Program-made: the position numbers and the translations under genes
Notes under the pieces: generated by a model
The model's database searches: none
Told to the model about the DNA's origin: nothing
The model's input: the letters and a program-made list of their open reading frames with translations, nothing else
Source of the DNA: Actinomycetales bacterium
Lineage (GTDB): Bacteria > Actinomycetota > Actinomycetes > Actinomycetales > Dermabacteraceae
DNA length: 8,819 nucleotides
Reading direction: 5' to 3'
Assembly: GCA_012799425.1 (NCBI GenBank)
Contig: JAAZLF010000065.1
Location: 1-8,819 of the forward strand
Shown: positions 1 through 6,862 of the stretch, piece by piece
How positions within the stretch are numbered: the first letter of the stretch is position 1
Layout: the number at the start of each line of letters is the position of its first letter

Positions 1-231
1 CATCGACCACGAGGATCCGTGAAGGCGTCGTCATGAGGGCCATTGTGCCACTGCGGAGGCGTCACTCCCGGGAGGTGGTCCCGGCAGGGTGTCCGGAAGA
101 TGCGAGGTCTTCGACGTTCGTCGGATCGGCTGCGCACCCCGCACTCCGTAGGGTCGACCCAGGAGATCCGCTCCCGGCAGGCCCCGGCCACCGCGATCGG
201 AGCTCAGTCATCTCGAACAGCAGGAGGACCG
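1..231. other. Intergenic leader upstream of the MoxR operon
   Basis: No convincing gene. Short reading frames entering from the left edge stop at 20-22 and at 34-36, and either could be the 3' end of an upstream gene, but too little is left to identify it. A 10-bp perfect palindrome CTCCCGGGAG lies at 65-74, and CGACG-TT-CGTCG arms lie at 112-123. A weak -10-like TAGGGT at 149-154 has only a poor -35 (TCGGCT, 126-131), so a promoter here is possible but not shown. Frames that cross this stretch lack a ribosome binding site and have skewed Arg/Pro-rich composition. Confidence 0.5.
222..227 (+). promoter_or_regulatory. Strong ribosome binding site for the first operon gene
   Basis: AGGAGG lies 4 nt before the ATG at 232. 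It fixes the start of the membrane protein there rather than at the in-frame ATG at 43, whose upstream extension is Arg/Ser/Thr-rich and has no comparable site. This is the best Shine-Dalgarno in the window, fitting its place at the head of an operon whose later genes rely mostly on overlaps. Confidence 0.75.
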
Positions 232-1368
232 ATGAGCACGCAGTGGACCGCCCCCGGCACGAGCGGCCCCGGCGAGCCCTCCCCGTCACCGGCTCCCGGC
301 GGGGGACCTTTCGCCGCCGAGCCCGCGGGCGGTGCTCCCGCGCCCCAGGGCGGGCCACGGCGTGAGCTGGTGCAGTCGATGCCGCTGTTCCCGCTGCGTC
401 CGCTCGGCCTGGGTGAGATCCTCGGCGCGGCGGTGCGCATCTACCGCCTGCGCGCCCGGTCCGTGCTCGGCATCGCGGCCGTCGTCTACGGCGTCGCCTT
501 CGTGATCATGACCTTCGCGACCGGGGCCAGCATGGTGCCGATGTTCGGAGACATGCAGGCCACGCTCGAGGATCCGGACGCCGTCCCCACCGGCATGAGC
601 ACCGTGAGCGATATCGTGCTGACGGTCGTCTCCAGCCTGGTCAGCGGGATCGTCTCGCTGGTCTCCACCGCCCTGGTGACCGTGGCCCTGACCCGCGTCG
701 CGCTGGGAGAGGCGGTGGGCACCCACGTCCCCACCTCCGCGATGTGGGCGACCATGCGCCGCAAGGGGCTGCCGGCGATGGGCGTGTGCCTGCTGGTCGC
801 GCTGATGAGCTCGGTCCTCTTCGTGGTGATCTTCGGGCTCGGGATGCTCCCGCTGATCCTCCTGGGCGAGGCGACCGTGGTGACCGTGGTCGTGCTGGTG
901 CTGGGCCTCATCGTCGGCCTGCTGGGCGTGCTGTGGATCTTCGCCCGCACCATCCTCGCTGTGCCCGCCCTGGTCCTGGAGGACATCGGCGTGATCGCGG
1001 CGCTGCGCCGCAGCTTCGCGATGACCCGCGGCCGCCGGCTGTGGAGGGTCCTGGGCATCGCGCTGCTGGTCTACGTGATCTACATGTTCGCGGCGCAGCT
1101 GCTCGTCGCGATGTTCGTCACCGTCGGCACGGTCATCTACGTCGCCATCCTGCTGGTCTCCTTCGAGGCGATGCTGCTGGGCATGATCGTGCTCACCGTG
1201 TTCTCCATGCTCGGCAGCTACGCCGCGACCTTCCTGCTCGCGCCCTTCCTCTCCGCCGGCTTCGTCGCCCTCTACGCGGACAACCGGATGCGGCACGAGG
1301 CCTGGGACGTGGAGCTGACCCGCCGCGCTCGCGCGGCCTGGGACGTGGATGGGGCGCAGTCGCGGTGA
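232..1368 (+). CDS. Multi-spanning membrane protein (glycerophosphodiesterase membrane-domain-like)
   Basis: A 378-aa integral membrane protein of unknown function. Residues 1-45 are a Pro/Gly/Ala-rich, probably disordered cytoplasmic tail. The motif RPLGLGEILGAAVRIYR (56-72) precedes the first membrane segment (about 78-98). Further hydrophobic blocks lie at about 126-156, 182-212, 215-245, 272-312 and 315-345, so roughly six to eight helices. A conserved-looking loop (LEDIGVIAALRRSFAMTRGR, 249-268) and a charged C-terminus with YADNRMRHEAWDVEL (348-362) fit the actinobacterial family often annotated as glycerophosphoryl diester phosphodiesterase membrane domain. No catalytic phosphodiesterase domain is visible, so enzymatic activity should not be assumed. 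It heads the operon, and its stop overlaps the GTG of the DUF4129 gene by 4 bp. In M. tuberculosis the same position is held by Rv3689 (from memory). Membrane topology is seen; the family name is recognised by pattern; the function is unknown. Confidence 0.85.
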   Translation: MSTQWTAPGTSGPGEPSPSPAPGGGPFAAEPAGGAPAPQGGPRRELVQSMPLFPLRPLGLGEILGAAVRIYRLRARSVLGIAAVVYGVAFVIMTFATGASMVPMFGDMQATLEDPDAVPTGMSTVSDIVLTVVSSLVSGIVSLVSTALVTVALTRVALGEAVGTHVPTSAMWATMRRKGLPAMGVCLLVALMSSVLFVVIFGLGMLPLILLGEATVVTVVVLVLGLIVGLLGVLWIFARTILAVPALVLEDIGVIAALRRSFAMTRGRRLWRVLGIALLVYVIYMFAAQLLVAMFVTVGTVIYVAILLVSFEAMLLGMIVLTVFSMLGSYAATFLLAPFLSAGFVALYADNRMRHEAWDVELTRRARAAWDVDGAQSR

Positions 1369-2039
1369 GGCCCGCGGCTCCCCCGCCCCTGGACCCCGAC
1401 GAGGCGCGCTCCCGCACCCTCGAGGAGCTGTCGAAGTCGGAGTACGACGACTCCCCCGGCTTCATCGCCTGGCTGCTCGGCGTGATCGAGGACTGGCTGA
1501 TGTCGGTCCTCGACGGCATCGACGGCTCCTCCGCCACCCAGGCCGGGATCGCGGTGCTGGTCCTGATCGCCCTGTTCGCCGTGGTGTTCCTGGTGCTGCG
1601 TCGCACCGGGATGATCCGTCGCGGGCACGCCCTCGCGGTCGTGTCCGAGCTCGACGCGGAGCCCGTTCTCAGCGGCGCCCAGCTGCGGGACTCCGCGCGC
1701 GAGGCGATCGATGCGGGCCGTCTGGACGACGGCACCGTGCTGGCGCTGCGCGCCCTCGTGCGCGATCTCGAGGAGCGCACCCTGCTGGACGTCTCCGCCG
1801 GGATGACCGCGCACGAGGCCGCCGCTCAGTCCGCCGTGCCCTTCCCCGAGCTGCGCGGACGCCTCCAGCGCGGTGCCGTCGCATTCGACACCGCCGCCTA
1901 CTCCCATCGCGCGGCCACCGCCAAGCAGGCCGATGACCTGCTGCGCCTGGCCGAGTACATCGCAGAATCCGCTCCCGATCTCTCCGAGGACGCGCCGGAG
2001 CAGCCTGCTCGCGGCGAACCGGCAGGAGCGGACGCATGA
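1365..2039 (+). CDS. DUF4129 domain membrane protein
   Basis: A 224-aa protein starting at GTG 1365, which overlaps the upstream TGA as GTGA and suggests translational coupling. This start is preferred because longer in-frame extensions run antiphase through the well-supported membrane gene. The Pro-rich N-terminus and an amphipathic stretch with FIAWLLGVIEDWL (33-45) are followed by one clear membrane helix (about 61-79), then RR/RRG positive charges, then a soluble helical C-terminal domain (about 100-205) with ARLDDGTVLALRALVRDLEE-like helices typical of DUF4129. The acidic C-terminal tail is probably disordered. The positive-inside rule puts the C-terminal domain in the cytoplasm, where it could contact the MoxR/DUF58 proteins (inference). 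DUF4129 proteins usually sit beside MoxR and DUF58 genes, and some are fused to transglutaminase-like domains; no such fusion is present here. Its biochemical role is unknown. Confidence 0.85.
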   Translation: MRPAAPPPLDPDEARSRTLEELSKSEYDDSPGFIAWLLGVIEDWLMSVLDGIDGSSATQAGIAVLVLIALFAVVFLVLRRTGMIRRGHALAVVSELDAEPVLSGAQLRDSAREAIDAGRLDDGTVLALRALVRDLEERTLLDVSAGMTAHEAAAQSAVPFPELRGRLQRGAVAFDTAAYSHRAATAKQADDLLRLAEYIAESAPDLSEDAPEQPARGEPAGADA

Positions 2040-3250
2040 GCCTCGCGCCCGCCCCCGGCCGGTCTGCCGCGCCCGCCGCCAGCCCGGCGCCGAGCAGCGG
2101 CACCGCCTCACCGGCGCGATCGGGGCGACGGCACTGGTTCACCGTCGTGCTCGTGCTCGCCATGCTCGCGGCGGTCCTGGCCTCGGTCGCCCGCGGTTTC
2201 TACCGCGACGGCCCGCTCGAGCCCGACGCCCCCACCGGGCAGGGTTCCAAGGCGACGGTCCAGGTGCTCGAGGGCCTCGGCGTCGATGTGGGCGTCGACC
2301 GACACACGTCCGACGCCGTCGAGGCCCTGCACGGCGGACGCACCGTCCTGGTCACCGCACCGAGCTCCCTGAGCGCGCAGCAGGTCTCCGCCCTCGCCGA
2401 TGCGCACGAGCAGGGAGGAGGGCGCCTGGTGCTCGTCCAGCCCGATCTCGTGACCCTCTCCTCCTTCTCGCCGCAGATCACCCCCGCAGGCGCCCTGCGC
2501 GCCGGCGGCCAGGTGCAGGCCGGCCCCGGATGTGACGGCCTCGCCCACCGCGCCGGCACGCTCGAGCTCCCCGACGCCGACCACCAGCTCCGCGGCGCCG
2601 CCTCCCTCTACCGCGTGGGCGAGGAGGGGACCAGCTGCTTCACCGCCGATGAAGGGGCGCTCGTCGCCCAGCACGACGGAGTGGTGGTGCTGGGCAGCGC
2701 CGATCTGCTCACCAACGACTACGTGGGCCGGGCGGACAACTCCGCCCTGGTGCTCAACGTCCTGGCGGCCGACGGCGAGCTGAGCTGGTACGTCCCCTCG
2801 GCCACCGATCCCATGGCCACCTCCTCACAGACCCTGCTGAGCCATCTGCCCGACTGGGCGGGGCCGCTGCTGCTGTGGCTGATCCTGGTGGCGACCATCG
2901 CGCTGGTCGCGCTCAGCAGGCGCCTCGGACCGGTGGTGGTCGAACCGCTGCCGGTCACCGTCCGTCCCCACGAGCTCGTGCTGGGACGCGCCCGCCTGCT
3001 GCAGCGCTCCAGCTCCCGCGACGCCGCCGCCCGCGCGCTGCGCTCGGCGACCTCGACCCGTCTCGCCGACCGGCTCGGCCTGCGCCACGAATCCGCCCTC
3101 GACGGCCTGATCGCGGCGCTCGTCCCGCACGTGGACCGCACCCCCGAGCAGCTGCGCGCGCTGCTCGGCCCCGCCCCCGTCACCAGCGACCAGGACCTCG
3201 TGCGCCTCGCGCACGACCTCGACCATCTCGAGAAGGAGATCGACCGATGA
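2036..3250 (+). CDS. DUF4350 domain membrane protein
   Basis: A 404-aa protein whose ATG overlaps the DUF4129 stop (ATGA). Domains in order: an Ala/Pro/Ser-rich disordered tail (1-30); a first membrane helix (about 34-52); an extracytoplasmic domain (about 55-270) with alternating beta-strand and helix character (GRTVLVTAPSSLS at 101-113, GGRLVLVQP at 128-136, GVVVLGSADLLTND at 215-228); a second helix (about 276-293); and a cytoplasmic C-terminal helical domain (295-404). The outer domain resembles the DUF4350 family, which has a glutamine-amidotransferase/ThuA-like fold. Two cysteines only, C166 and C201, both lie in the predicted outside domain and could form a disulfide. No catalytic Cys-His pair of an active amidotransferase is apparent, so a binding role is more likely (inference). 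It is followed directly by moxR with another ATGA overlap. The M. tuberculosis counterpart, from memory, is Rv3691. Confidence 0.85.
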   Translation: MSLAPAPGRSAAPAASPAPSSGTASPARSGRRHWFTVVLVLAMLAAVLASVARGFYRDGPLEPDAPTGQGSKATVQVLEGLGVDVGVDRHTSDAVEALHGGRTVLVTAPSSLSAQQVSALADAHEQGGGRLVLVQPDLVTLSSFSPQITPAGALRAGGQVQAGPGCDGLAHRAGTLELPDADHQLRGAASLYRVGEEGTSCFTADEGALVAQHDGVVVLGSADLLTNDYVGRADNSALVLNVLAADGELSWYVPSATDPMATSSQTLLSHLPDWAGPLLLWLILVATIALVALSRRLGPVVVEPLPVTVRPHELVLGRARLLQRSSSRDAAARALRSATSTRLADRLGLRHESALDGLIAALVPHVDRTPEQLRALLGPAPVTSDQDLVRLAHDLDHLEKEIDR

Positions 3251-4275
3251 CCGACACCACCCCGGGTGCCGTCCCGCACCCCGAGCCGCACGCAGCCGCC
3301 ACGGCCGTCGACGGCGCCGACGTCGATGTGGACACCCGCGCCCAGCTGCAGCAGCTCTCCACCGAGATCCACAAGGGTGTGGTGGGCCAGGACGCCGCCG
3401 TGACCAGCCTGGTCGTGGCCCTGCTCTGCCGCGGGCACGTGCTGCTCGAAGGCGTGCCGGGCGTCGCCAAGACGCTGCTGGTGCGCTCCCTGGCCGCAGC
3501 GCTCGACGTGCGCATGCGCCGTGTGCAGTTCACCCCGGACATGATGCCCGGCGACATCACCGGCTCCCTCATCTACGACAACGCCACCAGCGACCTCGTC
3601 TTCCGTGAGGGCCCGGTGTTCACCAACCTGCTGCTGGCCGATGAGATCAACCGCACGCCCCCGAAGACGCAGTCCGCCCTGCTCGAGGCGATGGAGGAGC
3701 GACAGGTCACCGTCGACGGCGCGAGCCGCCCCCTGCCCGACCCGTTCCTGGTCATCGCCACCCAGAACCCGATCGAGTTCGATGGCACCTACACCCTGCC
3801 CGAGGCCCAGCTGGACCGCTTCCTGCTCAAGGCCGTGATGCCGCTGCCGGAGCGCGACGTCGAGGTCGACGTGCTGCGCCGTCACGCCGGCGGTTTCGAC
3901 ACCACCGACCTCGCTGCGACGGGTCTGCGGCCCGTGGTCGACATCCCCTCGCTCCACCGCGCCCAGCAGGACGTCGCCGCCGTCAAGGCCGAGGACCCCG
4001 TCGTGCAGTACATCGTCGACGTCTGCCGGGCTACCCGCCGCTCGCCGAGCCTCGCCCTCGGGGTCTCTCCCCGCGGCGCGATCGCGCTGCTGCGCACTTC
4101 ACGGGCCTGGGCGTACCTCTCCGGACGGGACTTCATCACCCCCGACGACGTCAAGACCATGGCCCCCTCCACGCTGTCCCATCGCGTGCGGCTGACCACC
4201 GAGGCCGAGCTCGAGGGCACCCAGGTCGAGGCGGTCCTCGCCGCGACCCTCGCCTCCGTGCCGGTCCCCCGCTGA
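3247..4275 (+). CDS. moxR: MoxR-family AAA+ ATPase
   Basis: A 342-aa AAA+ ATPase; MoxR-type ATPases act as chaperones that remodel or assemble partner proteins together with a vWA-domain partner. The start is the ATG that overlaps the DUF4350 stop as ATGA. After an acidic, Ala-rich N-terminus (1-30) the sequence shows Walker A GVPGVAKT (69-76), the family signature RRVQFTPDMMPGDITGS (91-107), Walker B LLLADEIN (128-135), sensor 1 ATQN (171-174), the Arg-finger region LPEAQLDRF (184-192, R191) and sensor 2 GVSPRGA (272-278, R276), followed by the helical lid. All ATPase residues are present, so it should be active. Length is normal for the family. It probably hydrolyses ATP in the cytoplasm to drive work on a membrane or envelope substrate with the neighbouring DUF58, DUF4350 and DUF4129 proteins; the substrate is unknown. 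It matches M. tuberculosis MoxR2 (Rv3692) by position, from memory. Confidence 0.96.
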   Translation: MTDTTPGAVPHPEPHAAATAVDGADVDVDTRAQLQQLSTEIHKGVVGQDAAVTSLVVALLCRGHVLLEGVPGVAKTLLVRSLAAALDVRMRRVQFTPDMMPGDITGSLIYDNATSDLVFREGPVFTNLLLADEINRTPPKTQSALLEAMEERQVTVDGASRPLPDPFLVIATQNPIEFDGTYTLPEAQLDRFLLKAVMPLPERDVEVDVLRRHAGGFDTTDLAATGLRPVVDIPSLHRAQQDVAAVKAEDPVVQYIVDVCRATRRSPSLALGVSPRGAIALLRTSRAWAYLSGRDFITPDDVKTMAPSTLSHRVRLTTEAELEGTQVEAVLAATLASVPVPR

Positions 4276-4278
4276 GGT
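4273..4278 (+). promoter_or_regulatory. Ribosome binding site overlapping the moxR stop
   Basis: TGAGGT contains the moxR stop codon itself and lies 8 nt before the ATG at 4287 of the DUF58 gene. It is a short but well-spaced Shine-Dalgarno that would let terminating ribosomes restart on the next gene. Confidence 0.55.
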
Positions 4279-4286
4279 ATCCGTCG

Positions 4287-5585
4287 ATGAGGATCTCCCT
4301 GACCCCGCGCGCGGCCCTGGTCGCGCTGCTCGCGCTGCCCGTGATCGTGCTGTGGCCCCACTGGTGGGTGCTGCTGATCCTGGTGACGCTCTGGGCGCTG
4401 GTGGTCCTCGCCGACGCGCTCCGAGCCACCGACCCCCGCCGCGTCCAGGTGCGGCGCCAGGCGCCGACGCAGGTGAGACTGGGCAACACCGTCGGCGGCC
4501 GGCTGCTGCTGACGAACCCCACCTCCCGCAGTGCAGTGCTCGAGGTGCGCGATGCGTGGAACCCCACCGCAGGGCTCGAGGCGCAGCGCTCCTCGCTCGA
4601 GGTCCCCGCACATGAGCGCCGTGCGGTCCCGCAGTCCTTCACGCCCACGCGGCGCGGCGAGCACCGCTCCCGCGCGGTGCTGATCAGCTCGCTGGGCCCG
4701 CTGGGTCTGGCCCGGCGCACCACCGGGGCCGAAGCCCCCGGTCGGCTGCTGGCGCTGCACCCCTTCGGCTCACGTCGCCATCTCCCCTCACGAGTGCAGC
4801 GGCTGCGGGAGATCGAAGGCCTGGCAGCGATCCACCAGCGGGGCCAGGGCACCGAGTTCGACTCGCTGCGCGACTTCGTGGACGGCGATGACGTGCGCTC
4901 GATCGACTGGCGCGCCACGGCTCGGCGCCGCAGCGTGGTGGTGCGCACCTGGCGTCCCGAGCGCGACCGTCACGTGCTGATCGTGGTGGACACCTCCCGC
5001 ACCTCCGCGGGCAGGCTCGGGGACTCGACCCGGCTGGACACGGCCTTCGACGCGGCGCTGCTGCTGACGGCCCTGGCAGGACAGGCCGGGGACCGGGTCG
5101 ACCTGATCTGCGTGGACCGCATCCCCCACCTCTCGGTGCTCGGCTCGACCCGCACCAAGGTGCTCCACGACATGGTCACCGCGACCGCTGCGGTGGAGCC
5201 GGCGCTGGTCGAGACGGACTGGGAGCTGGCCGCGAGCACGATCTCCCAGCGCGCCCGGCGCGGTGCACTGGTCGTGCTGGTCACGCCGGTCGAGGCCTCC
5301 GTGCTCCACACCGGGCTGCTGCCTGTCGCCGCCCGGCTCGCCAAGGACCATCCCGTGGTGGTCGCCTCGGTGGCGGATCCGGCCCTCGAGCAGCTCTCCG
5401 CTGAGCGCGGCGATCTCGAGGCGGTCTACCGAGCGGCCGCGGCGGAGCAGTCGCGCTCCGAGAAGGCCGGCGTCTCGCATGCCCTCGAGCGGGTGGGCGC
5501 CCACGTGGTCGATGCCCCGCCGGAACGGGCACCGCAGGCCCTCGCCGACGCCTACCTCGCCCTCAAGGCCGCCGGGAAGCTGTGA
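4287..5585 (+). CDS. DUF58 (vWA-like) protein, MoxR partner
   Basis: A 432-aa membrane-anchored protein. Two hydrophobic segments at about 9-24 and 26-44 form an N-terminal anchor; a beta-rich region (about 50-150) follows; the DUF58 core has GTEFDSLRDFVDGDDVRSID (188-207) running into WRATARR and VRTWRPERD (219-227). Directly after, LIVVDTSRTS (231-240) resembles the first metal-binding (MIDAS) motif of a von Willebrand factor A domain, with Thr at the third position (D235, S237, T239). The rest (240-432) alternates strands and helices like a vWA fold. DUF58 proteins regularly pair with MoxR ATPases, and the pair is thought to act as ATPase plus substrate adaptor. The gene is 11 bp after moxR and ends the operon. 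The M. tuberculosis counterpart, from memory, is Rv3693. Confidence 0.92.
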   Translation: MRISLTPRAALVALLALPVIVLWPHWWVLLILVTLWALVVLADALRATDPRRVQVRRQAPTQVRLGNTVGGRLLLTNPTSRSAVLEVRDAWNPTAGLEAQRSSLEVPAHERRAVPQSFTPTRRGEHRSRAVLISSLGPLGLARRTTGAEAPGRLLALHPFGSRRHLPSRVQRLREIEGLAAIHQRGQGTEFDSLRDFVDGDDVRSIDWRATARRRSVVVRTWRPERDRHVLIVVDTSRTSAGRLGDSTRLDTAFDAALLLTALAGQAGDRVDLICVDRIPHLSVLGSTRTKVLHDMVTATAAVEPALVETDWELAASTISQRARRGALVVLVTPVEASVLHTGLLPVAARLAKDHPVVVASVADPALEQLSAERGDLEAVYRAAAAEQSRSEKAGVSHALERVGAHVVDAPPERAPQALADAYLALKAAGKL

Positions 5586-5605
5586 GCCCGCCGGGGCCCT
5601 GCCAC

Positions 5606-5665
5606 CTGCAGACCGCGCACGACCCGCAGGCCGCACACGGACCGCAGGCGGCGCACGGACCGCAG
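5606..5665. repeat. 18-bp imperfect tandem repeat, about three units
   Basis: Units at 5606-5623, 5624-5641 and 5642-5659 plus a partial unit (5660-5665) follow the pattern CCGCAGGCSGCRCACGGA, with the first unit more diverged. It begins 20 bp after the stop of the DUF58 gene and is not in frame with it. The surrounding stretch 5586-5711 has no other supported feature; no hairpin followed by a T-run was seen, so no intrinsic terminator is called for the operon. Confidence 0.6.
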
Positions 5666-5711
5666 CGCCGGGGGCTCGCGCGGCTCGGAGACGCGTGATC
5701 TCGGAGAGCAG

Positions 5712-5793
5712 GCACGGCCGGGTAATGGCGCAGGAGCGTTGCCTGCGGAGATATCGGCATGCTCATCGCTGTGGCGCCAGCAACCGACCATGC
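5712..5793. repeat. 82-bp palindromic repeat, copy 1 (decayed)
   Basis: Aligns without gaps to 6863-6944 at 70 of 82 positions by my hand count. The right half is nearly identical, including a 20-bp run CGGAGATATCGGCATGCTCA. The right terminal arm CCGACCATGC (5784-5793) is intact, but the left arm reads GCACGGCCGG and has two mismatches, so the terminal inverted repeat is imperfect. It ends 6 bp beyond the stop of the minus-strand methyltransferase gene, so it would form the 3' end region of that transcript. Same orientation as copy 2. Confidence 0.85.
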
Positions 5794-5799
5794 TGCACC

Positions 5800-6471
5800 T
5801 CAGATGCGACGTGCGAGGACCCGGTAGGTGTGCCAGTGCTTGGGCCCGCTGAAGGACCGGCCCTCGCGCTCCTCCTCGACCAGCTCGAGCACGTCGGCGC
5901 AGCGCAGCAGCTGTTCGACCTCGTCCCGCGCGAGGAACGTGCCATCGGTGCCCGCCCAGTCGTCGCGATCACCGAAGAGATCCACGGCGAGGATCCCGCC
6001 CGGGCGCAAGGCGTCCCGAATTCTGTTCCAGAGCACCGGGAACGCGTCCCGGCGCACGAAGGGCAGCGTGGCACAGGAGATCACGAGATCCGCTGCCGGG
6101 AACGCCTCGACCTGCGCAAGGTCCGTCGTCGTGTGGCTGATCGGCAAGCTGCGTGCGAGCTCGACGAAGGTACTGGCAACGCTGGGATCGACGTCGTAGC
6201 TGTGCACCTGGAAACCGTTCTCGGCGAGGAACCGCGCCTCCACGCCGGCGCCGCTGCCGAGCTCGAGAGCAACCGGCGCAGGCGCAGACCCGAGCGCTCC
6301 CGGCACCTGCCCGGCGGCGCGGTGCCCTTCCAGTGCCAGCGAGACCGCTGCCCGGGCGAGCGGGCGCACCGGGCGCTCCGCCTGTGCCGCGTTGTATCCG
6401 GAGAAATCACGTTCGGTGCTGCGACGCTGCATCGCACGCGTCTGTTCGCCCCGTTCTCCGCGCGCGCTCAC
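5800..6471 (-). CDS. Class I SAM-dependent methyltransferase
   Basis: A 223-aa cytoplasmic methyltransferase of the broad Methyltransf_25/TehB-like group; the substrate cannot be told from sequence. Motif I VALELGSGAG (67-76) and the acidic post-I strand SYDVD (91-95) bind S-adenosylmethionine; AADLVISC (126-133) matches motif II and LRPGGILAVDLFG (155-167) motif III; the end GPKHWHTYRVLARR (209-222) is typical of small methyltransferases of this group. The start chosen is GTG at 6469-6471, which forms a GTGA overlap with the upstream gene and has GGGGAG 8 nt before it; a GTG one codon earlier and an in-frame ATG at residue 14 are alternatives. Compared with the neighbours, it uses more codons rare at this GC level (AGA, ATT, TTG), which hints at later acquisition. 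It is convergent with the MoxR operon and lies between two 82-bp repeats. Confidence 0.88.
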   Translation of the reverse strand: MSARGERGEQTRAMQRRSTERDFSGYNAAQAERPVRPLARAAVSLALEGHRAAGQVPGALGSAPAPVALELGSGAGVEARFLAENGFQVHSYDVDPSVASTFVELARSLPISHTTTDLAQVEAFPAADLVISCATLPFVRRDAFPVLWNRIRDALRPGGILAVDLFGDRDDWAGTDGTFLARDEVEQLLRCADVLELVEEEREGRSFSGPKHWHTYRVLARRI

Positions 6472-6788
6472 CACTGCGGCTCCCCGCTGCGGGTCCCCCG
6501 AGCGCGGTTGCCCAGAGCGTGGTCCCGCAGCCTCCCGTCGCCGCGGCGCTCTGCCGCCGCGGCCACCTGCAGCGAGAGCACGCGACGGGGCGCCGCCGCC
6601 AGGTCGAGGACCCCTCCGGGCAGGTCTGCACGGAGAGCATCAGGGCCGTAGACGGCCAGCAGGGGCGCAGCGTCCATCGCACGATCCGCCCACGCCGCGG
6701 GATCGGTGTCGTCCCAGGGGAGCACCGGCACACGCCGCCGCAGCTCTGGCAGAACGTCACGCGGGCGCCCTTCGAACGTGTTCGTCAC
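6468..6788 (-). CDS. Hypothetical protein coupled to the methyltransferase
   Basis: A 106-aa protein not recognised. It starts with GTG at 6786-6788 (VTNTFEGRPRDVLPEL) and has a Leu/Ala/Asp-rich body with PWDDTDPAAWADRAMDAAPL at about 25-44, then an Arg/Gly-rich C-terminus. No membrane segment, signal peptide or known motif is seen. Its TGA overlaps the methyltransferase GTG by 4 bp, so the two are probably translated together. Upstream of the GTG there is no well-spaced Shine-Dalgarno (GGAAG is only 1 nt away), but GATACT lies 6 nt before it, as expected for a leaderless transcript. A longer version starting at 6866, inside the repeat, is possible but its extra residues are His/Arg-rich and look non-coding. 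It could be a real small partner protein or a degenerate remnant. Confidence 0.5.
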   Translation of the reverse strand: MTNTFEGRPRDVLPELRRRVPVLPWDDTDPAAWADRAMDAAPLLAVYGPDALRADLPGGVLDLAAAPRRVLSLQVAAAAERRGDGRLRDHALGNRARGTRSGEPQW

Positions 6789-6794
6789 GCTTCC

Positions 6795-6800
6795 AGTATC
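6795..6800 (-). promoter_or_regulatory. Candidate -10 element of a leaderless transcript (hypothetical/methyltransferase pair)
   Basis: On the minus strand GATACT is followed by GGAAGC and then the GTG start. The spacing places the likely transcription start at or next to the start codon. No good -35 hexamer was found 16-18 bp further up. Confidence 0.35.
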
Positions 6801-6826
6801 GCGGACCGGCACGTGGTCTCGTATGA

Positions 6827-6851
6827 CGGCATGCCTGCCGGTGGCATGTCG
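6827..6851. other. Hairpin next to repeat copy 2
   Basis: A 9-bp stem (CGGCATGCC at 6827-6835 pairing with GGCATGTCG at 6843-6851, one G-T pair) encloses a 7-nt loop. It lies between the repeat and the hypothetical gene. There is no following T-run, so it is not a standard terminator; it could be a binding site or part of a larger folded region. Confidence 0.4.
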
Positions 6852-6862
6852 GGGCTCATGTC

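Noticed and set aside
65..74. Palindrome CTCCCGGGAG as a terminator of an upstream gene
   Set aside because: No loop of usable size and no following T-run; short GC palindromes are frequent in this base composition.
286..1296. A 336-codon minus-strand frame rich in His, Asp and Gln
   Set aside because: It is the reverse complement of a hydrophobic membrane-protein gene; valine and leucine codons read backwards give His/Asp/Gln/Glu. No ribosome binding site or domain supports it.
2719..3957. A 412-codon minus-strand frame opposite DUF4350 and moxR
   Set aside because: It is antisense to strongly supported coding sequence with all MoxR motifs; its own composition is low-complexity.
5263..6651. 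A 462-codon plus-strand frame running from the DUF58 gene through the methyltransferase
   Set aside because: It overlaps two well-supported genes out of frame and shows no domain; it is a product of high GC content and few stop codons.
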